Shown here one piece after another: positions 1-11,304 of a stretch of 64,000 bases of DNA. The notes under the pieces are model-generated. The model was given only the letters and a program-made list of their open reading frames with translations. It was not told the origin of the DNA and did no database searches. Each line of letters begins with the position of its first letter. Position 1 is the first letter of the stretch. Source of the DNA: Sarcomyxa edulis (taxonomy: Eukaryota; Basidiomycota; Agaricomycetes; Agaricales; Mycenaceae); assembly GCA_009761415.1 (NCBI GenBank), contig QUOL01000001.1:868001-932000 (forward strand). The letters run 5' to 3'. The position numbers were made by a program, and so were the translations under genes.

Positions 1-449
1 GGATTCGGGAGGGACGATGAACCGTAAGTATAACTTAGAGGAATAATAGGTATTTAGAGTCGTTTCTTTCGAGTTGTAACTTGTATGTATTATATTAGTT
101 CACCAGCCATAGGATACAGTATGTTATTCGTTCAAGTCGCGTACTTTTCACGCGTCTTCCCCAGTGATCGGTGTAAAAAATAAAGATTTTGATTCTTGAA
201 TCTTGAAATCATATGCCAGTCTCATTTGAGCTTCAGGCGCTTCACGCTGGACCGGACACAAGATGGCCTTGAGCGCAAAGCAACCTGATTCTGTATTTCG
301 CCATTCTTCCCTCCTCTGACTCGACACTCACTGTCCTATCTGACAGACTACAATGGTACGATTTCTGGAGACTATATTGCAAAGGATCGTTTCTGAGCTC
401 TATTGTGTCCACTCGGTAGAGCTCTGATGCATCCCCGGCAGTGGAGGAC
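1..449. other. Left-edge intergenic / 5' flank
   Basis: No coding region can be supported here. The AT-rich stretch around 170-210 and the segment just upstream of 450 would serve as flank and 5' UTR of the carrier gene that follows. A short minus-strand frame (242-490) overlaps the start of that gene and shows no family resemblance, so it is treated as chance. Confidence 0.5.
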
Positions 450-1809
450 ATGAAGGAGAATTCGGCGGTGGAATCTGCAAAGTCGTTCATCGCTGGAGGG
501 TTCGGAGGCGTGGCCGCTGTACTTGTTGGTGAGTCACTTGGTCATTTTCTTGAAAGCTACCAGCTTAACATCTCTGTTTCTTCGAAAGGTCATCCGTTTG
601 ATTTGACAAAGACCAGACTGCAGACGGCCGCTCCTGGAGCCTATACAGGTGCTGTAGATGTAGTGAAGAGAACGTTAGCTCGAGATGGGATATCTGGGTG
701 CGTTCCATCTCTATCACTCATACGCGCTCCTCGAAACCACGTCCGGCTGATCGACTCTCTATAGTCTGTACCGGGGCATGGTCCCTCCGCTACTAGGCGT
801 CACTCCAATCTTTGCCATATCATTCTGGGTGCGTCTTCTTGGGTATACGACGCGTTTCTTGTCTTGAACTGCTCTACACATAGGCGTACGACATGTCAAA
901 ACAGCTTATCTTCGCGATAACGCCAAACCGGAAGAGTGAATCTTTGTCTGTCGCGGAACTGGCCACTGCGGGATTCTTGTCAGCCGGACCTTCGACTCTT
1001 GTTACGGCTCCGGTGGAGAGAGCCAAAGTACTACTACAGGTATGTGGAACCATTCGTGTTCTCGATATGATGACACATATTTCTGCATCTAGGTGCAAGG
1101 ACAAGGAGGCTCAGAGCACAAGTACAAGGGTGTATTTGATGTCATGAAACATCTTTACAAGGAAGGCGGTATACGGAGTATCTTTCGTGGTTCGTTTGCT
1201 ACTTTGGCCCGAGATGGTCCAGGAAGTGCAGCGTTCGTGGCACTTCGCTTTAGGTTCTACTACTCCTCATTGACCCTTCAATGTCTAGCTATTTTGCAGC
1301 ATACGAAGTCACAAAGAAGGCATTGACCCCGGCGGGCGCGTCGCCCGCTGATCTAAATCTGGGTGCTGTCATATTCGCAGGTGGTACAGCTGGTGTTGCC
1401 ATGTGGGCAATAGCTATCCCCCCAGATGTACGTCTGACGTGATATCATCCTCTCTTACTCATTCTAACCGCGTTTATCGTGTTTTTTGAACAAAAGGTCT
1501 TAAAATCCAGACTACAGTCTGCGCCAACCGGCACTTACTCTGGATTCATGGATTGCGCACGGAAGACAATTGCACAAGATGGTGTTAAGGCCTTGTGGAA
1601 GGGTTTTGGACCAGCCATGGGTCGGGTAAATGTCGCGTAGCATGCACCAGGAATGTCCTTTTCTCACCATCTTCATTTCGCAGGCTTTCCCGGCAAACGC
1701 TGCCACCTTCGTGAGTCTCTGTTCAATCACCATTTGACCCTTTTCCTGACCCTTTTTTTTATAGCTTGGTGTGGAGGCTTCAAGAAAGTTCATGGACAAG
1801 TTCTTCTAG
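450..1809 (+). CDS. Mitochondrial carnitine/acylcarnitine carrier (SLC25 family)
   Basis: This gene encodes an inner mitochondrial membrane carrier that most likely exchanges acylcarnitine for carnitine, feeding fatty acids to mitochondrial oxidation. Nine exons join in frame (450-528, 589-697, 765-828, 884-1039, 1093-1232, 1289-1427, 1497-1625, 1684-1710, 1765-1809) to give 295 residues, the normal length for the family. Three carrier repeats are visible with signature motifs HPFDLTKTRLQ, APVERAKVLLQ and IPPDVLKSRLQ. The second and third repeats carry the VERAKVLLQVQ and LKSRLQSAPTGTY wording typical of the CACT/Crc1 subgroup rather than of ornithine or ADP/ATP carriers. The start is the first ATG in the open frame, just before ENSAVESAKSFIAGG. 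Family membership is near certain. The substrate is inferred from subgroup motifs. Confidence 0.9.
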
Positions 1810-2202
1810 AATCTTAGACTCGAGTTTTGTATATATTGAGATAGAATTCGTGTTTTGGTCGCGATTTGCTAGATCGAGTTTCATCACGCAAAATATCTAG
1901 AGTCTGAATCTGGAGACTAGCGATTTGCTTCCGATGATCAGAAGTGCAACAGACGCGTCTGTCACGTGATATTCTCACTCGTTCAAGTTGAACCAAAAAT
2001 ATTCTGACTCTCACCTCCTCCGGCTACCTCCCCTCCCTCCTTTCTCATTTATTGCATATATAACTATCTGACATCTCTTGATTTCATCTCTAATACCCAC
2101 ACACGACGCGACACCTGAAATATAACCGAACACGATCCTGATGTGAACCTGCAATTATATGAACTTTGTACGTATGAACTTACTGACACAAGTCTGTTCA
2201 GA
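1810..2202. other. Intergenic region between carrier and PD-(D/E)XK-like gene
   Basis: This stretch holds the 3' flank of the carrier and the promoter side of the next gene. A pyrimidine-rich block with a TATA-like stretch (about 2021-2070) lies 130-180 bases before the next start codon. No coding region is supported. Confidence 0.45.
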
Positions 2203-3875
2203 ATGAGCTCCTTTTCTTCAAGTGCAGCACTCAAGTCAAAGAGAAAGACTGCTTCTCGTCCACGCGCTTTACGATCTCCTTCTGCCTCCGAGTTCGTTCT
2301 TTAGACGCCATGTATCATTGCGATCTATATAGTCCATTCTCACAACTATTTGCCTCTAAATATAGGATCGCACGCAACCTCAAGAATTTTGAGACTTGGT
2401 CAAGCCATCAGGGCTGTGAGCAGGTATCTTATGTTGATCTTCCCGATGATATGAAGGCAGACGTCGACCATGTCTTCGACATGAATGGCCGACTCCCTGT
2501 TGCGTGGATCAACGAGGTATGTCCACAAACGTTATACTCAGCTTCTTCTGACATCGCAACTACCTTACAGACATCCGAGGGGTTCAAGTCTCTGTTGAGT
2601 TTCGCGACTCCGGAATTGATTGGATTCATTCGTGAAGCGTTTGATGAATGCCCTGCTCTCTTCACCGAGAATTGCGAGCCTGACAGTATCCCAGAGCTAT
2701 ATAGCGAGATTACAATTGTGTTCTCTGCGTGGAGACGCTTGCAGAAGATGCGTAGATCCAAGGAGAAATGGTCAGAAGCTGACTATGTTGCGAACGTGTA
2801 GGCTCCTTCAATAATGCCTACGATACACACATCTGATATAGCAATCAGATATAATGTCTTTCGAAGCCCTGCTCTCCGCGAAAGCACTCACCGGTATGTA
2901 TTCAACTACATCGTTTACGCATCTTGTATCTGATCAAAGTCAACACAGGGTTCATTGTACCATCGCTCTTCCACAGCCTCTCATGCGGATGAACATGGGC
3001 ACCCAAGCTACCCGTATCCTAAGCACAAAGACAGTGATCCCCGACTGCACCATCATGATACCTGCGAATAAAATCCAACCTCTATCGCACTCTGCCAAAT
3101 CTCCTTTTAAGGTTCTCAAAGGCCACGCAAGCGTCGTGAAGAGCGGGAGTGCGAGTAAAGGCTCGTCATTCCGTTACCAATCAACCCCATGTGCGAATCT
3201 CCCAGATACAGCACAATTCGAGTTTATCAGCAGCTTTTGGGAGGACAAGAAGCCGGTCCATCATATGCTGGAGGATGCGTATCGGCAGAATAGGATGGCT
3301 ACGGCGTCTGCTGTTCGTCATCTACATTCCTTGCGTATACGGGCTCCTGTATTCGGCCTCGTGTGGGCCAGTGGGTCCGTCAAAGCGCATGTCGATTGGT
3401 GTACGAGCGAGGAAGGTGCTGCGCCCGTAGGTCTTCCTATGTTCTATTGTCATACAGGACACTGAGTTTTCTTTTCCTTAAGGTCGTCCTTTCGGCCCCA
3501 TATCCGGGAGACGAAAGGGATTCCGTCAACGAAGACGACGAGACCAGTGATATATTCCATGAATGGCAACTTGACCGCGCCAGCGATATCCTGCAAGTAT
3601 ATTTTCTCATCCGGAATATCGACCGTTGGACAATGGGACGATTCCATGAGTTGGTCGTCAGTGGGGTCCAAGATACCGTGGACCATGTCGTCCGTAAAGG
3701 AAACCGTTTCGAGCCATGGAAACGGGTAGGAGACTTGGTCCCCACTACGGCTTCCAGTCGGATCACAGTAGCAAAGGAAAACTTCAGCGTGAGCATCTCC
3801 GTGACCACAAATACGGAGTCATGCACTTCGTCTCCAATTCCTAGAGCGAAGTCGAAGAGAAGTCGTATACGATAA
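2203..3875 (+). CDS. Fungal PD-(D/E)XK nuclease-like protein, function unknown
   Basis: Six exons (2203-2291, 2366-2516, 2571-2797, 2849-2893, 2949-3426, 3483-3875) join in frame to about 460 residues. The N-terminus is a Ser/Lys/Arg-rich tail (MSSFSSSAALKSKRKTASR). The centre reads like an expanded basidiomycete family that I associate with the PD-(D/E)XK nuclease-like fold. A PD dipeptide stands in VIPDCTIMIP, and about 60 residues later an E-x-K stands in SSFWEDKKPVHHMLEDAY, followed by RQNRMATASAVRHL. These would be the metal-binding and catalytic positions if the fold is right. The sequence AHVDW after FGLVWASGSVK is another block that looks conserved. The last exon ends in a low-complexity basic tail, and an alternative splice near 3790 could change the C-terminus. 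Neither the substrate nor any nuclease activity can be claimed. Confidence 0.6.
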
Positions 3876-4067
3876 TCCTGACATGCTAGGAAGATACCAC
3901 GAAGGTTGAGGAGATTGCACGACAGGGAATAGCTCCTCTGATATGTAGCCCATTCAAAGATCATCGTGAATTTGACGGAAGTAACTACAATAAAAGCCGA
4001 GTATGATGAAAAAATAAACTACACGAACGAAAACTGAAAGAGTCCATACTTATGATACAGAAGAGTG

Positions 4068-6841
4068 TTACACCTGGGTATCCTCCGAATGATCCTGATC
4101 CTCCTTGTCCTTAACGTCCGGTATCAGCTTGTCCTCGCCAGTTGAAATCGTGTTTTCGGCAGTGCCAGGGGCTGCTTTCACGCCAAGAGGACTACTCTTG
4201 AACATCGTACCCTTCGCGCCAGAAGCAACCGCCCTCGACTTGATCTCTCCTTCTGAGGCGACTGGATCGCTGCTGGAGTTCAACCGTCGTTTGCGTCCCA
4301 ACAAGATGGCACCAAGAGGTGCAACTTTCTGGGGAATGGGCGCAACGATATGTGCGTGAGCATGGGAACTCGTATCTTCAGGGGCGTCCGTAGGTGATTG
4401 CCCGACACCCAGATTGGAGTCAGTCGCGGCGTCGGCAGAAGGTTTACGACTTGGGGTTGCATTCTTGAGTATAGGGTCAGGCATTTCAGTCATAGGGGAT
4501 AGGTGAACTGGATCCGTCTTCTCGATGCGCGTGTCCATAGCAGAAGTAGCAGTGGAATCTGTAGCCCTGGTGGTAGGCGGTGTACTTCTCGAGCGTAGGA
4601 AGCTGAAAGATCTCAAGCCGATAGGATTGGAAAGTAACTTCGCTCCGGGTGCTGGACCAGCTAAAGGAATACCTTTGGCAGGGGTAGGAGCGACGATAGC
4701 GGGAGTAGGTTGGATGTGGACATATTCGTCCCCATGTGCACCCTGTGTATCGAACTCGTCATAAATCTCTTCACCGATTAGTTCTGTCACGAGAAAGTGT
4801 GATGAGCCACTGAGAAATCACTGTAAGAAAGTATACACACCTTCGAGGACATCTTCAAGTGTGATGATTCCTAGTGGCATCACTGCAGGATCAAGTCCGG
4901 CCAAGAACTGTCATAATGGAAGGTCGATTCCCGTATTTGATTGAAAGGGAAGAAGTGACACATACCTCAGCGGCACCCTCCTTCGCCAAGACGGCATCAG
5001 CAGGCATGGCTTGCTCCAGAGTAGTCATTTGGAATCCGGACATCATATTCTTGACAGGCCCTTTAGCGCCGCTCGCAGTACCCATCTCTATATCTTCCTC
5101 ATCCTTCTTCTCTTGTTTCTTCTTGCTCCTTCCCCTACGAGTCGACGGCTTCACCTCTTTCTCCGGGTCTGATGCATTGCTATTACTATGAACGCTATTC
5201 CTCGCCTCATGTTCGTCCTCACTGTCGGTCTCGGAATCGCTACTGCTGTCCCCCATTCCGACTTTCTGTTTGAACCTCTGAGTAAGGCCTCTTTTGACGG
5301 CCTTCTTGACGCTCTTGGCTTTCTCGACACTGAATCGGCTTACGATGGCCATATGAGATCTTCCTTCCTGGAAGCGATCTAGGAGGTTGAGTAAGGATTC
5401 GTTTCCTGGAACCTGAGGAACCTTGTTCAGAGGCATTTGACGCAAGGGGATGGAATCTGAGTTGTAACAAGACATTTAGTAAGAGGGTATATATCGCGGA
5501 AGAATTATGCGCAAAGACGCACCACTTGGATCAAGCAAAACACATTGTTTCACCAACAGAATTCCAAGTATCTTCTTGGCTTTCATCATGCTCTGACCGT
5601 TTTCAGTATGAACATTTCCGGGCTCGGTTGTCCCGATTTGTGCACTGAGAGGTACATCTACGAGCTCGTAAACAGGTACACGACTGTGTCCAGTGGCACA
5701 TATCTTCTTCAGAAGCGCAAAGTCAAGCCGAGAATTGATCTCTAACATGAACACTTGGTCTATAGGGGTCATTGCCTATATTTGATTGATTAGTTTATTG
5801 GAAAGGATGTTGTGTCGAATGTAAAATACCTGTTCGACGACTTTCTCTTGTAAATCAAGCGTAGCACCAATGATGGCAACTGTATCGTGCTTGAGATCGC
5901 CACCGTTTGCGTTAGTCGCAGAGTGCATCGCGATCAATTCCTTGAGTTCTGCAACGAAGATAAGACGATCAAGTCAGTTGTCTTGTCACAAATATACTGT
6001 TAAGGAGAACGCACCGGCACGTCTGTAAATGATTCCATGCTGTGAGCCCAATACGAACTCTAATAGTTTGGCGACAGGCCATGCCACAATCCCCTGAAGA
6101 AGATATAGATATGAGTAAATGGATACATAGAGGAGAAGATACGACGACGAACAAAGGTATATAGTAAGCATTTCGTGAACCCAGCCATCTTGGCGCCAAG
6201 ATAGAGACCATGTCGTGTGAACAGAGATTGAGGAATAATTTCAGAAAAACTGAGATCATTCTTCAGTTGAAACGAAAGACACCCTTGGCAAATGTAGAGA
6301 CTCACATGACGATAAGGACAGTACTGACAACGACACTTTCGACCCCACCACCGAGGACGGGATCTGCTATGACAGGAAGAGACTCGTTGACGATCATGTT
6401 TGCCAGGAGTAGAGTGACGAGCAGGAGATGACCATTCTTTCGAATAGGCTTGATCTTGTTGGCATATTCACGCTGTTGACTATATCCCGAAAGTCAGCCC
6501 TGGAAGAGAACAAATCAAGAAGAGACATACGCAGTTCCACTGATGCACAAGACATTGAGCTGGGTCTCATCCAAACTCATGTAACCCAGTGTCAGACCAG
6601 CAAATAGACCCGACAAGAGAACCAAGACAGGGATGAGAACTGCGAATACGATGTACTTTGGCTGGCTCGCATCGAACTTTTCTCGTTTAGCTAAGACATG
6701 AACAGAATCGTTGGCGGGCCCAGAGTGAAACAATTTGGGGACGACCTGTGTGGCGCAAGAGAGAAGAGTGTATAATAAGCGAGATGAGCGTGCTCCTACA
6801 CCATGATTGAGAGACTGGAGACTACGAGGAGTTGGGACCAT
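4068..6841 (-). CDS. CNNM/Mam3-type transporter: DUF21 membrane domain plus CBS pair
   Basis: This is a fungal homologue of yeast Mam3 and animal CNNM proteins, membrane proteins of the vacuole or plasma membrane linked to Mg2+/Mn2+ homeostasis. After a short N-terminus the first exon contains a hydrophobic helix and the DUF21 signature LSGLFAGLTLGYMSLDETQ. The next exon supplies KPIRKNGHLLLVTLLLANM and NESLPVIADPVLGGG, again typical DUF21. Later exons give FAEIIPQSLFTRHGL and then the CBS region (AMTPIDQVFMLE, GHSRVPVYE, GIITLEDVLEELIGEEI). A long acidic, serine-rich insert separates the two CBS halves. A disordered tail of about 230 residues follows the second half. The start is the ATG before VPTPRSLQSL, since the codon just upstream is TTG. 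The family call is firm, while the transported ion is inferred from homologues. Confidence 0.9.
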
Positions 6842-7129
6842 CAAACGAGGAAGATGGAAGGAGGAGACAAGAAAGAAAGACGATGGTTTTTAAATAAATC
6901 CAGCGTAAGCACTCATTTCAAATTCACTCCTTAGAGACATTACGTGGGTGGCAGTGCAGCACAGTGCGACTGTGCATCTCCATTGCACCCGAGACTCAGG
7001 TATTCAGACAGCACCCGTAAATCAGCAATCCACGTCGCATTTGTACATCTAGAATACATACAAGAGCACTGCATCAAGTTTCGTATCCAGAAAATGGTTC
7101 TAAATTGTGCCACCTTCTGCCCCCTTGAA

Positions 7130-9092
7130 TTACTTCCAGCTCGAGGGTATTTTCATTACCACATCGGCCCAATGAGATATTCTACCTTGCTCCCATGGCT
7201 CCACGTATGACAGCCCTGCGTTGCCCCGTCTTCCTGCTTCGATATTGAGGCGTCTCTCTGCGTCGCACCAGAACAGAACCCAATCTCCCGACCGGATATG
7301 TCCTGAACTGCGTTCAAAGTACCACTTGTTCACTGGGTTATTCGCTCGACTACGCCAGACGAGATCGTGACCTTCACCTCGACCTTGTTTCCCTCCATTA
7401 GGGTTGGCAGAGAAGGGATGTCCGAGACCGTATGATTCGTCGTGTAAAGCGACCCATAAGAAATCAACGGTGCCATCGCCTTGGTGGCTTGGAAGTACGG
7501 CAAACTTATCCAGGTATACGATGGGTCGGGACGATGGATCAGGGGAGGATTCAGTAGTGACGATCGCGGCACCTGTATAGTCGCCAGCGACGATCACAAA
7601 GTCGAGCGTCTTCTCTAAACGCTTATAGAACGCTTCCTCGTTCAAATCTCGGCCGAATGACTGTTCTAGTAGTGCGTTCATTTTTGGTCTATCGATCTCT
7701 GCGGAGGTACGTAGGACTCGGATCGGCGAACCACGTCGGAGAAGCGTCGGGGTATGTGGTGTGAGTTTCCTGTTCCCCTGCAACAAAGCATGCGGTAAGC
7801 TCGAGCTCACGGCGGGCTTGTTCGTGATCAAGTTCGCGATGAGCGAACTGGGAGACCGATGAGAGACCATGACGGCTGAAGAGGATGGAGGCATGTATGT
7901 TAGACACGTGCGCGCGAGGGCGAGGTTCAAAAGAGCGGTAGGATGGGTATGTCTCCAGTGTTCTTGGAAGGTTTCCTGGATATGTGAGTATTCTGATTCT
8001 AGATTGATGAGAAGATGCGGGTATCCGGAACGTGCGTATGAGGGGACGCCTCCTTCTCTATTGATTATCATTAGGCGTAAGGGTGTCAGGTCGACTTCAG
8101 TAGAGGAACGGTCCTCTGCTGATTTTTGTTGGTTGGATTGATCGAGTGCGGCCGCTTCAGCCATACCGCGAGCCAGACCTCCGATCACGTCGTTTGCGTC
8201 AACGCGAACAGACCGGCAGAAAGAGTCTAACGCGAACGGAGGGAGGACGGGTATTTCACCAGCGCGCAGAGCGGAACGGATGGCGACGAGGTCGCAAGGG
8301 AAAGCGTGAGTTTCTGGGGGAGTGAATGAGGGATCCGCCGTTGGCTCGTTGTCGTCTGGTTTGGGTCCAAGCCTGACAACAGAACCAAGAACGGGACGAG
8401 CATTGGCTCCTCGTTTTTCAAGCATATGGACGACGCGCATCGTCTCGGCTACGATAGCCTCGCGTTCATCGTCCTCACCCCTAACTAGGTCGTCGTTCTC
8501 GACGACGATGACGCTGACTAGACCTAGCTTCTCGAGGTAGACCAAACCTCGAGCGATACTGTCAAGTTGGACATCCGTAAATGGGCCTTGTACCTTGACG
8601 AGAGCGGTACGCCTGTGAACAGGATTCAAAATAGATGCAACGATCGGGCTAGGTTTTGGTTCTTCGACCGTAGCTGTTTTTGTTTGCGTTGTTTGCGTTG
8701 CCCTCCCTTCCTGTAGGGCTGGAATGTGGGGAAGAGTAGGGGAGATGAGAGGTTTTGGGTTAATTTGTGGACGAGGTCCAAACGATGCCAAGTAGGACCG
8801 GGTATCTCTCAATGACGGATTGGCACGTAAAATCGACAAGATGAAATCCTGCGTGATTTTCTGAGTTACTGGACGTAACTTGGGAGGGCAACGTGACTCA
8901 CGTTGTCGGGGGGCGAGTCATCCAGCTCTGGAGCAGGGGCAGGCTCTCTCAATCCACGGATAGTCTAAGCACAATGTCAGTGATGAGGAGAGACAACTCA
9001 GGGGGCAAACTGACAGCATAGAATGCCTTGAAGGTGTGCGAACGTTGCGCCGCAAGGGCTAGGGCACGAGTGGTGGCTGGGAGTGGTAACAT
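7130..9092 (-). CDS. ARG2: N-acetylglutamate synthase, mitochondrial
   Basis: This enzyme makes N-acetylglutamate from acetyl-CoA and glutamate, the first committed step of arginine synthesis, in the mitochondrial matrix. Three exons (9015-9092, 8902-8964, 7130-8860) give 623 residues. The first exon, starting MLPLPATTRALALAAQRSHT, is a basic, acid-free mitochondrial presequence. The central part resembles the degenerate amino-acid-kinase domain of fungal NAGS (VKVQGPFTDVQLDSIARGL). The C-terminal acetyltransferase domain carries YLDKFAVLPSHQGDGTVDF, then WRSRANNPVNKWYFERSSGH and a terminal VMKIPSSW, all hallmarks of the Arg2 family. The promoter is not shared. A 15-base palindrome containing TGACTCA sits at the exon 2/intron 2 border (8890-8904). 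Confidence 0.92.
8890..8904. promoter_or_regulatory. Perfect 15-bp palindrome containing TGACTCA inside NAGS
   Basis: The sequence AACGTGACTCACGTT is self-complementary around 8897 and contains TGACTCA, the consensus of Gcn4/Cpc1-type bZIP factors. It spans the donor site of NAGS intron 2, about 190 bases downstream of the start codon. Arginine genes are known targets of that pathway in other fungi. Action from an intragenic site is inference only, and part of the palindrome is dictated by the splice donor GTGAGT. Confidence 0.3.
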
Positions 9093-10559
9093 GATCACGG
9101 TGGGGATATGAGAAGGGGAAAAAGTTGGGTGAAAACGAGAATCATGGAGGCAAGGTTATAAGAGAAGCATAGAAGGGAAAAATAGGCGTCTTCGCTCCGT
9201 AGTATGTACGTGCTGACACGGTGCTGTGGTGGTATTTTGCAGAGTCGAGTCGGAGCTGCTGTATAGTTGAGTCATGGAAAAATCAGAGGCGCCAATTGCC
9301 AATTTAGCGCGATTAGATTCTGATTAGATTAGATCAGAAGATCTAATCTCTCTCTCAAGCCACTCATAAAATCACTCAGCCAATATCGCCATTGCACAAC
9401 TACAATACCTATCGAATGGCCCATGTCCCTCAGAAAAGGCCTGCAAACGACTATAGGTTTGGCCGCTCCAATCCTCCGCAATTCGAGCAACTTTGTCTCA
9501 AGCTTTCGGTATTGAGTTTCATCTGCATTCGGAACAATACATACTGGCGCTTTTCAGACGATGAAGCATGTTGAGACTCATGACACAAATGCTGTGTGAA
9601 CATACACATCAACGCAGCCAACCATATCCTGGATCATCCCGACAAAAGGCACCTCGCATGAAGCCATTAGGTGTATAAATGATGCACATCGATGGCATTA
9701 AGAAGCACTACGCAATTTCAGAGCGTTATACCATAAGCTTGCTCGTCACAAGCGCCGACTTGGCACGGTGTCCGCGTGGGGGAAGCTTCGGGTTGAGGGA
9801 ATAGCAATAAGATCGCAAACAAAATATCCCGCACGTCGAGACTGATGCATTGTTCATCTTGGAGAGTTGGATCGGGAACAAACGTACTGACGGTATTTTT
9901 GTTGGAAATGGAGAATGAAGGGCAAGAACTGGACTGTGGGCGTCAACCGCAGAATTCTATAGAAGTTGAGGTGCTCTCAACATTGGAAAATTACACCTTT
10001 CCACGCAGCGCGATCGACGCCGAGAATTCGGGGGAAGAACTCGGGAGTAGGTGTGTTATTCGATGATGATCAGGAATTTCCTAAGCTTGGCAGTGCCAAT
10101 TAGTACCGACAACAGGAAAATCGAACCAATGTGAGCTCAGATCAAGACTATTAGCGCTACTGTGCGTCTATGAGATCGACGCGCGGCAAAGGGAAACGAG
10201 AAAACTTACACGGCACACGCTTCGGGGGAATCTACAACCGTTCTCAGCGTCTACTTCAAGCCGGTAAGAATAACATCCCGTCGTGAGGTCCATTATCAAA
10301 AAAAACATAGGACATAAGACTTCTGATGGTCGTGCAAACGGTCATTCTTCGGGGGAAAATATGCAAGACAGCTGATTCTTGAAATAGTCGCAGTGGGAAA
10401 ACGACCTGGGCGATGGGCAAGCATTTGAGAACCGATTGGCATTCATCAGTAGAGGTGGGATAACCATTGGCGCCTTTCAACGGCCAATCAGCGGCCAATG
10501 CCGTCCGAGTCCTTCGCAACTCCGCAAGAAACTCCCAAACCTCCAACCTGTGTTAACCA
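9093..10559. other. Intergenic region upstream of NAGS; no supported gene
   Basis: About 1.5 kb lies between the divergent NAGS (-) and small unknown (+) genes. Short frames exist (for example 9392-9574 and 9845-10066 on plus, 10256-10546 on minus), but none has recognisable motifs or plausible splice partners. A 9-bp inverted repeat is present at 9327-9348. Promoters for both neighbours should lie here. Confidence 0.45.
9327..9348. repeat. Inverted repeat with 9-bp arms upstream of NAGS
   Basis: The arms GATTAGATC (9327-9335) and GATCTAATC (9340-9348) are exact reverse complements separated by AGAA. The element lies in an AT-rich run of GATTAGATT-like words about 235 bases upstream of the NAGS start codon. 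It could form a small hairpin or bind a dimeric regulator, but nothing here proves a role. Confidence 0.4.
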
Positions 10560-11066
10560 ATGCTAGAGTCCATACGATCTCTCTTGTCAGGGAAGAAACT
10601 CGAGATATGCGTGACTCACTATTACCGCGGAAGAGACAAAGACAATGTCGTGAAACAATTCCATCGCGCTATATTCGTAATCACAGATAATCGTTCCGAG
10701 GATGGTGGGGCGATTAATGCGTACGGCACGGTATATCAGGTTATCCACGGCCGTCCTATCTTTGAATATTCTACATCATCGGACGTGGATATAACGCTGA
10801 AGCAAGCAGAGAGATATAGCGGGAGGGTCGTCGTCGGGAAAGTGAGCAAGAAGGATATGAAGAGAGTTGAAGGGATCCTGAGGGGTCTTGAGGTTGTACG
10901 CGATATCAAGTCAGATTGGTGTTGTCAAGAATGGGTTAGAGAGGGAATCAAGAGGCTTGCAGAGAAAGGCTTGATAGATAAAGAGGTACCAGATTGGTTG
11001 GACGACGCACTGAAGGACGATGAGGGGAAGTATCTGGCGTCGAGCAACCTTGTACAGCAAGGATAG
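10560..11066 (+). CDS. Small fungal protein of unknown function, 168 residues
   Basis: A single exon encodes 168 residues starting at MLESIRSLLSGKKLEI. I do not recognise a biochemical function. The middle reads FHRAIFVITDNRSEDGGAIN and then INAYGTVYQVIHGRPIFEY, which suggests a compact beta-rich domain with alternating hydrophobic residues. The C-terminal part has KSDWCCQEWVREGIKRLAEK, a helical W-C-x-x-W-V block that I have seen in small fungal proteins of unknown function, possibly the family catalogued as DUF6914. No signal peptide or membrane helix is present. The gene stands alone, with UBE2O about 240 bases downstream on the same strand. That the reading frame is real is supported by its length and composition. 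The family name is a guess. Confidence 0.6.
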   Translation: MLESIRSLLSGKKLEICVTHYYRGRDKDNVVKQFHRAIFVITDNRSEDGGAINAYGTVYQVIHGRPIFEYSTSSDVDITLKQAERYSGRVVVGKVSKKDMKRVEGILRGLEVVRDIKSDWCCQEWVREGIKRLAEKGLIDKEVPDWLDDALKDDEGKYLASSNLVQQG

Positions 11067-11304
11067 ATAGTCACTCGCATGGAATATATACATAGCAGGG
11101 GGTTCGTTTCCAAGAGATATTGTTCCGAGTCCGCTAGAGCACAATTGAAGATGTCGATGTTGTAGATGAAGACAAGAGCGGGAGGAACTTGAAATTCCGT
11201 AACTTTTCCTCTTTTCTTCCACTCGTCTGCTCATCGTTCCTGGCTGCGTCCTGCTGTGAATCAACCTCTGCTATCTTCTCGAGATACACGGATATTGGTC
11301 TAGT

